A DNA stretch of 64,000 nucleotides from Burhinus oedicnemus (Eukaryota > Chordata > Aves > Charadriiformes > Burhinidae), in the NCBI GenBank assembly GCA_008921705.1, contig VFFE01007640.1, forward strand, positions 1,881,792-1,945,791, written 5' to 3'. This document shows, piece by piece, positions 34,723 through 47,828 of this stretch; within the stretch, counting starts at the first letter, position 1; every line of letters starts with the position of its first letter. Position numbers and translations under genes: made by a program. The notes under the pieces were generated by a model, which worked only from the letters and a program-made list of their open reading frames with translations, had not been told where the DNA came from and searched no databases.

Positions 34723-37307
34723 TTCAAGGTCAAGGATGTTAATGAGATAATATTTGCAGATATCTTTTACTAGGCGAGTTGTTAGAAGTGAAACATCAAT
34801 TGAGTTGCCAGGCACATGAGCCCTTCTTTGTATCTGAACTAGAAGCAAGAAACTTCAAACCTAAATTCACGCTGGGAACAATTGATCATGGTTTAATTAC
34901 GCGTGTATTGGCTGAACTACCTTGAAGGAAAAATGAGCTGGTGGCTATGGGATGTTACTAAGGGAAGTTGACAAAGTAGTTATTTCCTCAAACAAAGGAG
35001 GAGACAAGTTGTTTATAGCTTGTGTAACATAGAGCTTAATGCCAACAGATCTCCACCACAGGCATAGTAAATAATCTCACATTAGAAACATCAGCTTTCA
35101 TGGATCTTGTACCTGTATGTCCTGGGATGTAACATCCTGGGTATCAATGTCCTCATGGTACCAACACAGGATAAGCCAAGCAATAACTACCCAGCAGGAT
35201 GAACTGACACGATCGATGAAGAGCAGAAACACCCCACAGACAGTAAGGGGACACTTCCTACAAAAAAAGTCACTCCCTGTCCCCTGAATCTCTATGAAGA
35301 CTTAAACACTACTCTGAAATGAAGAGTCCAGAAAAATCATAATTCTACTGAATACCAGAAACAATGAACTAAGTAGAGATATTGATCTTTTCACACATTA
35401 TAATCTCTTTCCCCTACACTAACCACAGACAACGACTGTCTGTCTTCCTGTTTCTCATGACAGATAATTATCCTATGACCATACTAACGTCCTCTCAGAT
35501 CTATACTGATTTCAGGGATGATCTAACCTATACCTAAGTAAACTGATCATTTTTTCTTAACTTTGTTTTTTCTTAGCTTTGAAGGTTGATACTTGGAAGA
35601 GGGACATGGATGTCCAGTAGCTTTTCTACATTTTCCATACATACGATTAGTGTGCTGACAGGTGTTATCTCCATTTAAAAGGTTCACCTTCCTTACTGTT
35701 ATAAGTACATACATAAGAGAGAAAACTCAAAGCCAAGTCCCAACAGTTCACATTCTCAGTAAAGTGTGAAAGTTAATTGGAACTCCAGGATGCAGCAACA
35801 CAGGTAGATTATGATGTCTAATCAACACATAAAAACATCTTTGAGACTTGTTTGAATCAGAAAACCTCAATTTTCCCATCACTGTGTAAGGAATGCACCA
35901 TATTTTTGGAGAGCGCATGTCTGGAATCTATCTTCCTCAAAATGTGAGACTTTTCATGAATCTTCATGCTCTTTGTGGCTTTTCTACATCGTGATTCCTC
36001 TTAGCTCATGATATCTAAATGGGGAGAGATGGAAAGAGTTTGAACAGAGCTCAGGAACTTCATCATCATTCCAGTGCACGACCAGCAGAGTTGAATCTTC
36101 TTAAAAATATAATGCAGCAGGATCCACTAGTTTAAATGGGTGCGTCTTTTCTGGAACTGTATCACCATGGAAACAAGAAAAGATCATGGTCTTTGTACAA
36201 TCGTTGCTGCTTTGTCCTCCCATATTGAACTCCACAGGGGAAACTTTTAGTCATCCTTCTTTCACAACATTTTATAGGGTCATTCTACAAAAAGGAGCAA
36301 TTAACTCACCACAAATACCTCCAAGACTTTCAACAAAACAGGTTCTATACTTTGGCGTCCATGGCTGGTTTTCTGTAGATATATTATCTTTTGACTCTTT
36401 TAGAGTAAAATAACAGAGGTTAGGGTTTCTGTTTCTCAGACATTAAAAAAAATTAACTGTTTCTGTTTCACAGTATACGGAAATTTTTCTTGGGATTTTC
36501 TATATCTTAGTTATACATGTGAACTGATTGTCAGTGTGTATCATTTAGAGCAGCTCTTTCAAGACAATACTGGTTCACCCACTTTAATTGCATACAGGTT
36601 TTTTTTTTTCACAGTGAAATGCCAAGGACCTCATTTGTCTTTCTTTGAAAGTATTCCTCACTTGGGCAGATATTTTTGCCAAAGTTTGAAACAAAATAGT
36701 TGAAAACTCCTTTCTTATCTATGTTATAAAAAACTTGCGATCATATATAAGTAGGAAAATTGCTTCTTCAATTTCTTTTAAGTGTTTTCTGAAGTTTCCC
36801 ATCCCTTATTTCTTTATTTCCACCTTCAAACTTTTCCTCAACCTGTCTTAAGAACTCTTCAAATTCTCCATCTTCCCAGTTATATGTTTTTCTAAATCTC
36901 TCTTTCTCTCTCTCCCTGTCTCTTACCATTCAAGAGCTGTCAAAACCATAGTTTCTTTACTGAGTAAGGACCAGAAATTTATTTGGGTGGGTTTTTTTGT
37001 TTTCTTTTAAACTATGCTTGGTTTATACTACAGCATCTACTATAAGTTAAGAACAATATCAAACTTACTTTGACAGAAAATACCATTGGCCCCACCAAGA
37101 TAATGGAACTGTACCCCTGCTATCAAGAAACCAGAAATGAAACTAGATAGGAAAAGTAAAACATAAGGTGATTAAGGGAAAATGCAGCTATCTACAGCTT
37201 TTCTTTGTCAGTTCCTTAACTTCTCTTGCTTTATCAACATTTAGATTTCTTTCCATTAGGTAGTGATTTTCTTCTTCCATTTGCAGTCTCCTAGCCTTGA
37301 ATACAGC
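34723..37307. other. Non-coding interval
   Basis: No gene or repeat family recognised. A CT-rich tract lies at 36,896-36,924. GTTTCCATGGTGAT on the minus strand near 36,165 loosely resembles an RFX X-box, too weakly to annotate. Confidence 0.5.
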
Positions 37308-37598
37308 ATAGAATAGAATCATAGACTCATGGGATAGTTTGGGTTGGAACGGACCTTTAAAGGCCAACTAGTCTAACTGCCCTGCAATGAGCAGGGACAT
37401 CTTCAACTAGATCAGGTTGCTCAGAGCCCCGTCCAGCCTGACCTGGAATGTTTCCAGGGATGGGGCATCTATCACCTCTCTGAGCAACCCGGGCGAGTGT
37501 TTCACCACCCTCATTGCAAAAAATTTCTTCCTTCTATCTAGTTTAAATCTTCCCTTTTTCAGTTTAAAACCATTACCCCTTGTCTTATCACAAGCGTT
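37308..37598 (-). mobile_element. CR1 LINE 3' end, minus strand
   Basis: Begins GAATAGAATCATAGACTCAT, then GATAGTTTGGGTTGGAACGG, AGATCAGGTTGCTCAGAGCC, TGGAATGTTTCCAGGGATGG and AAATTTCTTCCTTCTATCTA: a minus-strand CR1 tail, truncated near the ACCATTACCCCTTGTCTTAT block. The subfamily is the same as the copy at 47.8 kb. Confidence 0.9.
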
Positions 37599-38550
37599 GT
37601 TAGCTATATCTCAATAGATGTTCTTAGGGACTACTTCAGATCATTTCAGCTTGTACACGTCCTGCTCTGTATTATAACTATCATATTTTCCCTGACACAT
37701 TGTGAAAGCAAAAGGAAAATCAGTCAGCCTACTGGGTACAACAGGCCCTAAAGAGCAACTGAGTCGATATCGTTGCTGTTGTGTAATTAATATCAAGAGC
37801 AATTCACTGTGAATAATATGAAAATAAATTTCTCCCTCCAAGCCGGAGCTTGGAGGGAGATGTTACACTCTTATGATTAGATGTTACACTATTAAAAATG
37901 AGCAGGACATATCCTTTTATTGTCCAGTCATTAAATTAACAAGATTTATTTCTGCCCCCAGGACTGGGTGGGTTTGGTAGTTGATGCCATATGGAAATGG
38001 ACATAATAAACAGGTGTAGCTGCCTTATTTCATTCTTTGTTTCAGATTGGTTTTTAATAGCTGTTCAGGTTGTTACATGATAAGTAATATTTTATACCAT
38101 GGGAGATAGCTCAGGAAAAATATAATAATACACAAGACCCTAAAGATGGCTATTTGGAGTGACAGTTCTTTGTTGAAAGAGTCATTAAGGGCTGAGCTGT
38201 ATTTAATAATTTAATAGAAAATTGTCAGAGATATGACAATGGAGTGTTAGTGTTTGTAAATGGGATTTTGCACTCTCTTGTTTCTTCTAAGAGTCCATCC
38301 AGCTTGTACAGAAAGTGTTCTCAGCAAATAAAAGCCAAGCCAACAGTTTCTCAGACACGTTGCTGATGTTAATTAAATTGGTCCTTGTATTGTCCTCTAC
38401 AAACTTACCCTTTTATACTCCTATAAGCAGATCTCAGATTCATTCTCTGATATATTACTGTGAGGTAAATCCAGAGCAACTTCAATGATGTCCATGGGTC
38501 AGAGCCTCTACTTACTGAAAATCCAGGGTAAATTCATTGAAGTGAATTTT
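37599..38550. other. Non-coding interval with two hairpins
   Basis: No gene recognised. It contains a perfect 13-bp stem hairpin with flanking direct repeats (37,831-37,890) and ends in a foldback (38,523-38,557) that overlaps the next CR1 start. Confidence 0.5.
37831..37890. repeat. Perfect 13-bp hairpin followed by 12-bp direct repeats
   Basis: TCTCCCTCCAAGC (37,831-37,843) and GCTTGGAGGGAGA (37,848-37,860) are exact reverse complements around a CGGA loop. AGATGTTACACT occurs at 37,858-37,869 and again at 37,879-37,890. No T-run follows the stem on either strand, so it does not look like a terminator, and birds do not use such terminators. Confidence 0.9.
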
Positions 38551-38557
38551 ACCCTGG
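38523..38557. repeat. Foldback at a CR1 5' junction
   Basis: CCAGGGTAAATTCA (38,523-38,536) pairs with TGAATTTTACCCTGG (38,543-38,557) except for one bulged T, with loop TTGAAG. The last bases CCCTGGAGAAGAGG run into CR1 sequence, so the right arm shares bases with the element. Confidence 0.8.
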
Positions 38558-38930
38558 AGAAGAGGAAGCTCAGGGGAGACCTTATGGATCTCTACAACTA
38601 CCTGAAAGGAGGTTGTAGAGAGATGGGGATCAATCTCTTCTCCCAAGTAACAAGCAATAGAATGAAAGGAAATGGCCTCAAGTTGCACCGGGGAGGATTA
38701 GATTGAATATTAGGAAAAATTTCTTCACCAAAAAGGTTGTCAAGCATAGGAACAGGCTGCCCAGGGAAGTGGTGGAATCGCCATCCCTGGAGGTATTTCA
38801 AAGCTGGGCAGACGTGGTGCTGAGGGACATGGTTTAGTGGTGGGTTTGGCAGTGTTAGGTTGATGGTTGGACTTGATGATCTTGAAGGTCCCTTCCAACC
38901 TAGGTGATTCTATGATATTATGATTCTATT
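38551..38930 (+). mobile_element. CR1 LINE, 5'-truncated 3' end
   Basis: Starts at [20 protein letters not shown] of the ORF2 C-terminus and continues [20 protein letters not shown]; a frameshift near 38,700 follows, then [17 protein letters not shown]. The 3' UTR reads TTGGACTTGATGATCTTGAA and ends GATTCTATGATATTATGATT. Same subfamily as 17.9-18.7 kb. Confidence 0.92.
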
Positions 38931-41900
38931 AAGTCATTGGCATTACTTCAAGTTCATACTGCTACAAATGAAAATAAACTTGAAATCAAAATTCATATTA
39001 TTAGTAGAAGTGATGTGAAGGAAGCCCCTTCAGCCATGATGCAAATATATAGCTGCTTTGGTTGTTTTTTTTTCACTAGTCTGTTCAATGGACAGAAAGC
39101 ATTTCATTCACTTTAAACATGCCAAAGAGGCCACAATAAATCTATGATACAGTTTAAGTACAGAAGAGGGGAGAAAAAACTGCAGATTTCATTTTTGTAA
39201 AAGAATGCAAACATCCAAAAGGAAATGTGAGAAGGACACTGAAGTTGAAATCTCAGTGCTAATAAAAGTAGAATAGGAACTGAAATGACCGTCGGTGGTG
39301 CAGGTCACATTTCTGTATCTCCTTCCGCCATATTCTAGTGTTCTTTGTAGTGGAAGACTTAATGAATGCAATGAACTGTGGAGTGGACTTTACAGGGAAT
39401 ATTACTTAAAATACAGTAGAGAAGGTCTCAAAAAAAAAAAAAAAAAGAAAAAAAAGAAATCCAACTAGAAAAAGTCCTGCAGTGAGCACAAATGTCCTCT
39501 TTAGTCTATATTTAGCTTTTCTGATGTTTCAGATACAATTTTATACAAGTATCTTGAAGCTACTACAAAACAGATGTGTCTTCCTGTTTTAATTTTTCTT
39601 GGGCAAGACCACTCATGGTGGTGTGGAGTCTATTCAAATGCAGAACTGGAGGATGCGAGACGGTGACGTAAAAGGAATATTCTTTGAGGAGAATAATTTG
39701 AGCCATAACCCACACACTTTATAGTGTGCAGTTGAACTGATCAGTTCCTTGAAATCAGTGACTTTTGTCCCAGTCGATAACAGAGCACGGCCAGCAGACA
39801 CTGGCTGATGAAAACCTCAAACAGCTTGGGACTTGGAAGGACTAAATAGAGTTCTTCTAACTTGTTTCTTTAATAATGTCTTTTTATAAATTACCACTGC
39901 CAGTATTTCCTTTCTTGAGGGATAATTTAGTACCTTGATGGTGAAAGATGAGACCTGTATTGTGACAAGGCAGCAATCTAGTTTATCTCCAGCACAGTTT
40001 ACCATTTCCAGCAGTATAAATTGTAAGCCCGCTCAATGATGTCATCCCACATAATGCAGAATATAAAACAAGGGGAAGTACTTGTGGGCTTACATGTGGA
40101 AGGAAAAAGCAGTGAGCAATATGTTTCACTTCCCTCTGTGTGCTACTCTTGATTACCCTTAAATGCACCCCTGGAGCACCCTCACAACCGTGGAAATCTC
40201 TGTGTGGTTTGGATAATGTTATCACCATTTTCACTAGCAAAATGTTTGAGTGAAACGGCAAATACTGGCAGGAAAGGTTTCTGAATGTGCATAATGTTTT
40301 TTGATCTTCATTATCCCGCAATGTAAATCCATAATATTCTCCAGTTATGATTTAATTGCATAATTCTGTTTCACCCCATGTGGTGGGGTTGCACTGCCCA
40401 AAAGTAAGGTTTTTATGGTAATTTTGTTGACTGTGAGATTGGTATATGAAATAGGACATTTTTTACCAATTTACGTTGAAACCAGGAGGTGTAATTAATT
40501 CCCTGAGTTCACAGGTGAAAATCGAATCCTGTATCAAACTGAGCTAGGATTGTTGAACTATTTGCATAATTATCAGCACATTTATTGTGATACTGATTTA
40601 TATCATTATAGCATTTGGAAACCGCATTTAGAGATCTGTGCTCCTTGCACTGGGAATTGAACTTGTAAGGGAAAAAGAGTTCTTAGCAGCATGAGGAAAG
40701 TTTTAATGGCATTAGGAAAAGGTGTGTAGCTACAGCAAACAGAAAAATGGGAAGCAAATTGAACAGGGAGATTATTGTAATGCGCCTTCTGTGCCCCACA
40801 GACCCCCAGCCAATGTCCAGCGGTTACTGCATCACAACTTGTCATTGGTGGCTGGAAAGTAATTTTTAAAGCAGAGATTCTTCTGCAGTCACTTGAATAT
40901 ATTTTTAGAGCTCGGGTCTGTAGTTGATTTCTCCTCTCCTACCGAATCTCCCTCTTTGTGTCTGCTGGTAATTTTGAACAGCGTTATTCTATACTCATGT
41001 CTACTGTTGGTTACGCAGAAGGGCTCCTCGTAGCACAGTACGGGTATGTCTACTTTGCAATCGAAGACACAGCCTTTGCAAAGGTAGGCATCCCCCAGCA
41101 CCTTAAAAAGGCAATTAGGGACTGGTAGATGCTGTAACGTTGCCTGAAAACACGTGAGCCGGGAGGGATCACATTTTTGAAAGGTCGCAAGAAACACTGA
41201 GCAAGATTAAAAAATTGCCATGCTGGTTTTACTCTTGTGTAGACAAAATCCAAGATATAAAATGTCACAAGGAATACAATTACTCATTAGATTGGTTAAA
41301 TATCTACTCAGAAATTTAAATATGTATGTTACATATTTTGTATTTCCCTTATTTTGGAGTCTGAAAATGTCTGGTGACCCAGAGGGACAAAAAAGATTTT
41401 GCAAATACATAAGAACGAGCTAAGGTCAGAGATGGTTTAGGTTTAAGATTTGTTAATAAAAATAAGAAAGAAAGGAAAAACCCAAATAAAGTGTTAAAAA
41501 ATAAAGAATTTAAAAAGAATGCTTGTGTGCCTGTACTGGACGGGGATGAGGACGGACTGCTTATGAGAGCTACAAGTCGCTTTGTGTAGCTGCCAGAAGG
41601 CAACAGTTCCTTTGGCTGCGGATGCAGTATCAGAACAGGGACAGCAAAGACGCTTTAAAAATCAAAGCCCAGGCAGGGAGTATTTTTGGATATTTGAACC
41701 CAGTGTGCAAAGAATGTCGAGAGACAGAGGATAGGGAGTGCTATCCATTCCTAGGGTGTTTTTATATGTATTTACACTAAAAGAATTCAACTTTTCTTAC
41801 CCTGACTTTATTTCACTGTACTAGAGTTTGATCTACCAGAAAGCCTGCAGCTGAGATCATCAAAGCTGAAAAGACAAACACAATCAAAAAGAAATATTAT

Positions 41901-43771
41901 ATTTAAACAGAAGGAAAAATCTTTAATTTTCTGTTCCATCCTCCTCCTTACCCCCTCATGACCCAATACAATATTTTTAACACACCAGTTTAAAGCTCCA
42001 GTCTCACTAACCCCTCTAAATTTATCTAATGCTTAATGAATTAACTTTAGTGAGATTCCTCACAGAAATAAAAATAAGCTTATAAATCACTCTTCGGAGG
42101 TTCAAACTTTTCTGTGAAAATAGTTTTTGAGCTTTCTGTAGCTCATACACACATAAAACTGCATATTTAGGCTGTATCAAGGAAAAATATAGACTACAAT
42201 TGCAAATCAATGAAATATTTAGATATCAGCTATTTGTGCTCACAGAACAGAGAGCGTGATGGGACTTTTGGCCCCAGCAGCTGCTGTAAGTGGTTTGGAA
42301 GTGGTAAGCTACAATACGGATAACAAATCCATAAATGGCTCCAGGGATGTCATCTCAGCTTTTAGGAATTAATTCACCTAGAAAAATTCCTTTTCTTAAC
42401 CTGATGCTTACTTAACCTAGGGTCTTACTAACAAAGGCAAATGGCACCATGGCAGCTGGTATACAAGAAGCTTGACATGTGGGAGGTAAAAGGCCACCTG
42501 CTCTGATATTTTGCCAGTAGTTTGTTCTCTTCACCCTCGTCAGACTAAATATGTCAGTGCTGCTTGACATTAAATTTACACCACGTGACTTTTATGCCGC
42601 GTCTTTCTTAAGCACAGTCAAAAACACCACTTTCGGCACCATGCTCCATCTACAAAAACAGAATTCAGCTCATAATTTGATTGAGGAAGGATTGTTCTTG
42701 TTATTACCCATCCACTCTTGGATTTTTAATTTGGACCAATTTTTGATGTGAAAGAGGTTTTTTGTTTGTTTTGTTTGTGTGCCTGTTAGAGGAGCAATAA
42801 ATCAAAAAGAGCTCTTAAATTTCTGCCTTAATTTTACCTCCGTCTTTCATAGAAGAGGCCTTGAATAGATGAGTTACATTCAATAAACCAATGCTGCTCG
42901 CAGTGGTATGAAGAAATGTTTCATATTATAGAGAAATCAAATGATAATGACTAAATGTAAAAAAACCCCTCATTCTCTAGTCACCTGGTTAAGCTATTTA
43001 AGCCGTTGTAGGCCACTGCCTTCCTTCATGCATGGCAGCAGTCTGTCATAGGAGATTTAAGTCCAGTGAAAGAGATTGTAAAATACATATAAAGAAGACA
43101 GAAATGTCGTCCCATTTTCAGGATGGCAAAATATTTTGTATTAGTACCCAGTTTTTCATGTGAAAAAAAATAACCTTTTAGAATTTTGCCTTCTGAAAAC
43201 AAATCAAAAAGATGCATGGAAAGCGGGCTGTGGTTTAAAACATCTGACAGCCACATTTCTCTCCTACAAGCATATTCCGTTGAAAGTGTTTGACCACCCA
43301 TAGACAGACCATGTCTTAATGAGTTTCTATAATAAAAAAGTGGGATTTTTCTTTTTTTTCAGTTAACATGTCATAAGCATCTCTTGGAGATAATTCAAGA
43401 AGAAACAAAGCAAAAATCAGATTAGGTCGTACAATCATTGATTATTTCCAGCTGTACCAATTCTGTCTCATTTACAAGTGGAGTAGAATTCTGTGATTCA
43501 TTACTGCTTATGCATTGTATGGATTTGATCGAATATATAGCCACACTTTCAGAGGGACTTATATCTTTGCAGATACAAACTTGAACCAGAAATTGCTGTA
43601 AAATACCGCACAGAATATGCGTGTTTGGGGAAAAGAGGAATGTTGCTCTGGGATGTTTTTGCAACCAGATGTTGATATTTCTATCAAAAAAATAATTGCA
43701 GAATTCCTGGAGGCAACTTTTCGTGTAAGCTCTTAAAATGGAAAGAAAATTTAAGGGAACTTTATACATCC
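38931..43771. other. Non-coding interval, 4.8 kb
   Basis: No gene recognised. A 17-A run with further A-rich sequence lies at 39,430-39,459. Minus-strand frames at 39,983-40,321, 40,889-41,197 and 43,422-43,769 (112, 102 and 115 codons) carry no motif or family that I know; the second is cysteine-containing but has no repeating spacing. Confidence 0.45.
39430..39459 (+). repeat. A-rich tract
   Basis: Seventeen A followed by G and an eight-A run. Nothing upstream suggests a processed pseudogene. Confidence 0.85.
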
Positions 43772-44056
43772 AGAATCATACAGTGATTTTAGCGGAAATG
43801 ACGTCTGGAGTTCGTGGAGTCCAGGCTCCCGTAAAAAGCAAGGCTAACCTCAAAATTAGATCAGGTTGCTCAAGACCTTTTTCAGCTGTGTTCTGCATAT
43901 CTCCAAGCTTGGAAATTTCATAATTGCTCTTGTCCCCTTTTCCAGTGCTTGACCACTTTCATGATGAACAAGTTTTTCCTTCTATTTATCTGGAAATTCC
44001 TGTGTTCTACCTTGTGTCTTTCATGTCTTATCCTATCACTCTGCACATTCAAGTGA
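43772..44056 (-). mobile_element. Old CR1 LINE 3' part, minus strand
   Basis: Diverged minus-strand CR1: CAGAATCATACAGTGATTTT, GCAAGGCTAACCTCAAAATT, AGATCAGGTTGCTCAAGACC, TGCTTGACCACTTTCATGAT and GTCTTATCCTATCACTCTGC. Several short indels are present. It is an older subfamily than the copies at 37.3 or 47.8 kb. Confidence 0.8.
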
Positions 44057-44112
44057 GTTTCTATAAACATCCATTTGCTAGCTGAAGGTGGCAATAAATT
44101 CTCCTTTAAAAG

Positions 44113-44440
44113 TCACAGAATCAGAGAATAATTTAGGTTGGAAGAGACTTCTGGAAGGCTTCTAGTCCAACCACCTGCTCAAAGCAGGTCTGATCAGATC
44201 AGATTGTTCAAGGCTGTCTCCAGTCAAGTCTTGAACACAGCCAAGGACAGAGATTTCCTTTCTGGAAAACCTGCTCCAGTATTGGACCACGTCCCAGTTT
44301 AAAAAATAAAAAAAAAAAAAAGAAAGAAAAAAAAAATCTTTAAAACCAAATCCTTATATTTATCAGAATTGCATTTGCCACTGTTGAACTTCATGAGGTT
44401 TATGTCAGACAGATCTCACCAGCCTCTTGAGATATATCCA
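44113..44440 (-). mobile_element. Old CR1 LINE, minus strand, two segments
   Basis: The first segment (44,113-44,300) has ACAGAATCAGAGAATAATTT, AGGTTGGAAGAGACTTCTGG, CCTGCTCAAAGCAGGTCTGA and GCTCCAGTATTGGACCACGT. An A-rich stretch (44,301-44,336) follows. A second short segment (44,350-44,440) has TTGCCACTGTTGAACTTCAT, the reverse of the MKFNKAKC block of the RT thumb. Either the middle was deleted or these are two separate fragments. Confidence 0.65.
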
Positions 44441-46430
44441 ATCATGTTCAGTTACCTGATTTACACACTAACCTGCCCTGACTTTGTTAAGAAGCATATA
44501 GTTCTCCCCTCCTTATTTAAGGTGAACTCTCTGAATTTAGACAATGTGAGTCTCTTTTCTAAAACTGAAAAGCACACCTTGACTCCATGAAATTGAATTG
44601 TTCAGTTGAACCAAAATTAGATCTTTAGTGAGCTGGGATGGTTGTTTTACTTTCTATTGTTGGCCTTTAATTTCATTAGTTTCCATTTATGGATAATTTA
44701 ATTTACAATGTTTAACAATAAAAATAAACAAGTAAAAAAAGTTGATAGATCTTTAATTTAATTAAATGAGCATTTTCATATTACGATACTAAAGATGTAA
44801 TAAATATTAATGTCAATATTTAACATATATGTATCTGTGTCTGAGATTTCTGCCTACCCATGTGCATGTAAAAAACTGCACAAAATTTCCAGAGAGTAAA
44901 AATGAGGCCCTCAATATCAGGAAAGGCATTTTTATAAAGGTAATAATGTAGTTATCACCATGTCATGTAGTGCAATTGATAGCTGTATTCAAAATTAATG
45001 GACTTTGTAGTGCAGTGGATTAATGCACTCTGCGCACATTGCATAAATCTTTCTGTCTGGAATTTCATCTGGAATCCAGAACTACACTGAATGTGCATGG
45101 CAGAGGAAGACTTTTTCATCTCTGGGCTGTGCTGAAAATCGTGCTGTGTTTTACAGCCTGACATTATTCATAAATAAAATTTATTAGCAGGACAGGTTTG
45201 TCTAGAACTCAGCGGCATGTCCTAAGAAAATACAAATATATGGCTTATACAGTTTTGATGTTTTTCTCATTAGTCTCAGCAAATAAGTTCTTTCGTGTGC
45301 TTTATGAAATGTGATCCTAAATGGTTAGAAGGCCATCGTTTCAAAGGCAGTGTGCTTTAAAATGCTGATTATATTGTTTCTTTCTGTACTACAGTCAGTT
45401 GTCCCTTGCTGTAAAAAAAATGATTGAAGACTAGGAAAGTATGGACTAAATTCTGCTCTCAGCAAACTATGTAAATATTCATAACAAATACTTTAATAAT
45501 TTTGCTACTTTGAATTTATATAGTTGTAAGAAAAATCAGAATCCAGCATCACATTTCAATTACTGCTATGGAAAACAATGTAACTCTCACAGAAGAAATA
45601 ATTCCTGTAATAAGCAATATCAGTATTTTTTCCTTTAGATTATTTTAATAAATTTAAAGGTGTCCAAGAATCAATGAATCTGAGCTTTTTTGTTGTCGTT
45701 GTTTTTGTTTTTAAAATAAAGGTGAAACATTTTCCCCAAACTATGTGGAATGCATATCTATTTTCAGTAACCTTATTACGCAACATATTTAGGTACTTGT
45801 ATGGAGAAGTGGTAGTTGTCTTCATTACTGTCAAAACCAGTACCCATTATAACGAGCTATTTTAGCTTCCCACCCCTGCTCTGGAAACGGCGTTCTCTTC
45901 AGTACCCTGGAGCAAAGCCAGCTATACTTGCTCTCTCTGCCAGCTAGGATTTTCCTTACAGAAGGAGAATTCCCAGGAGTTTTACTAGCTCAGCATTAAG
46001 ATAACAGATCAGTGCAAAGGAGCTGTACCAGGAGCCAAAGATTTGGATCAAAAATAGCTTGTATCCCATCATATTGCACCAGATTCAATCCTACTTGCAA
46101 ATTGTTTTCTCAACAGTTTTCTGCTTTTCGGTAGGTTGGTTGCATTTTTTTTTTCTCCCAAAAAATAGGTAGAGATGAATTTTCCATTTTAATACTGGCT
46201 GAAGGTTTCAGAATGTTGTTTCAGAATGAGGTTCCAGTTGAAACAGTCTTTTTACATGTCAGAAAGCAATAAATCACTGTCTTGCAGTTTCCAGGTACTG
46301 TTCCACCAAAACTTCAATGGGAATTCTTTAAGAAAATTGTGCTGGTAGTCTCCTTCTGCTGGGACCGATTTTTTGCCAGGATACTATGATTCACTGCCCA
46401 CTCATCAGTTCCTCGTTATATACTTAAAGT
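44441..46430. other. Non-coding interval
   Basis: No gene recognised. GGACTAAATTCTGCTCTCAG near 45,445 carries words of the foldback theme seen elsewhere, without a visible inverted partner. The rest is AT-rich. Confidence 0.5.
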
Positions 46431-47828
46431 CAAAGAATCACAGAGTAATTAAGGTTGGAAAGGCTCTCTGAGATTACCCAGTCCAACCTTCTGCAGGTCC
46501 AGCACCAGCTTCAAATTTAGACCAAGTTTCTCAGGGACGCACAGGGACCCTCTCCAAGGATGGGGACTCCATAGCTTCTCTGAGCAACCTGCTCCAGTGC
46601 TTAATCACTCTCATCACAAAAGTTATTATCCTAATATCGAACTGAATTTCCCTTGCTGCTTCTTGTATTTTCACTGTGGACCTCGGAGATGAGCCTATGT
46701 CCTCTATCACCCTTTTTTTGTAGTTCAAGACAGATTTTACTTCCCCCAGCTAAACAATTCCAGCTCCCTCAGTCCCTCCTTATATGCCATGTGCTCCAAC
46801 CACTGATCTTCTTGGTGGCTTCTGCTGGACTTTCCTCAGTTTGTCACTCTCGTACTTAATCCAAAACTAGCCATAGTACTCCGGATATGGTCTCATGGTC
46901 GTTGAGTTGGGGGGCATCATCATTGTTCTTGGCTGACTGGCTATGCTGGTGTTGATACGGCCCCAAAAGTTCTTAGCCCTTATGGCAGCAAGGACATGCT
47001 GCAGATAGTGATGCACAACTTTATTGCCCATCAAGACACTATATCCTTTTCTGCAGAGATGCTTTCCAGAGGGTTGGTTCTCAGCCTGTTCTTTTGCACA
47101 GAGTTGTTCCTGTCCCAAGACTTTGTTCTGCTCTTTACTGAGTTTGTGATATCCTGGACCCCCCTCCTTACTTTACCTAATTGCCTTTTTGCAGTCACTT
47201 GGTCCCTCCAGCAATAGTTGCTATCTTTCCAAAATGGCAGAAAGCACTCTCAAAATGACATCTGCTCCTGCAGTATACCTGGACACATCTTAGCTGTTTC
47301 CATGGCTTTGAAGAAGTCCAGTTTGCTAAAGTAGTTCCTGGTACTACTGTCCTTGTTGTGCTTTCCCTCACTCCCCAAACTCTATTGTTAGGCACAGAGA
47401 CCTGGTAAGGTGAGAGCAGACTTACCAATAAAGACCAAGCAAAGAAACTGTAGAGTGACTCAGACTTCTGTATTTTTCATCACTTTGTCATCAACCCCTT
47501 GAGCACAAGACAAGCATTTTCCTCGGCCTGCCTTTTGTTGCTAATGTACTTACAGAAGTTTTCCTTGTTGCCTTCGACGTCTCTTGGTAGACTGAACTCC
47601 AGCTGAGTTCTGGGGCTGTTCTAACTCCATCCCCGCTCACTCAGGAAATGTCTCTATAGTCCTTTTAGACAATCAATCTCTGCTTCTCCCTTCTTTGTGC
47701 TTCGTTTTTGTTTTTCAGCTGAGTCTAGATTTCCCTGTTTATCCGTGCTGGTCCTCTGCTACAGCTGCTTGAGTCCCTGCACATCAGGATGGGCCATTCT
47801 TGCACTTTGAGGAGGTTGCCTGTGAAAA
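46431..47828 (-). mobile_element. Old long CR1 LINE, 3' arm (left part of a split element)
   Basis: Minus-strand CR1, read right to left from the ORF2 linker to the 3' end. Visible blocks: FTGNLLKVQEWPILMCRDSS and FSLPRDVEGNKENFCKYISN (linker between endonuclease and RT); a large gap where most of the RT is lost; LESISAEKD; IRAKNFWGRINTSIASQPRT (thumb); VIKHWSRLLREAMESPSLE (C-terminus); and the 3' end CAAAGAATCACAGAGTAATT at 46,431. It is strongly diverged. Its 5' continuation lies beyond the younger CR1, at 48,611. Confidence 0.75.

Noticed and set aside
36160..36175. Minus-strand GTTTCCATGGTGAT, similar to an RFX X-box
   Set aside because: The second half-site departs from the consensus, and single sites of this quality are expected by chance.
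40889..41197. 102-codon minus-strand frame with several cysteines
   Set aside because: Cysteine spacing is irregular and does not fit zinc finger, EGF or defensin patterns. Chance open frame.
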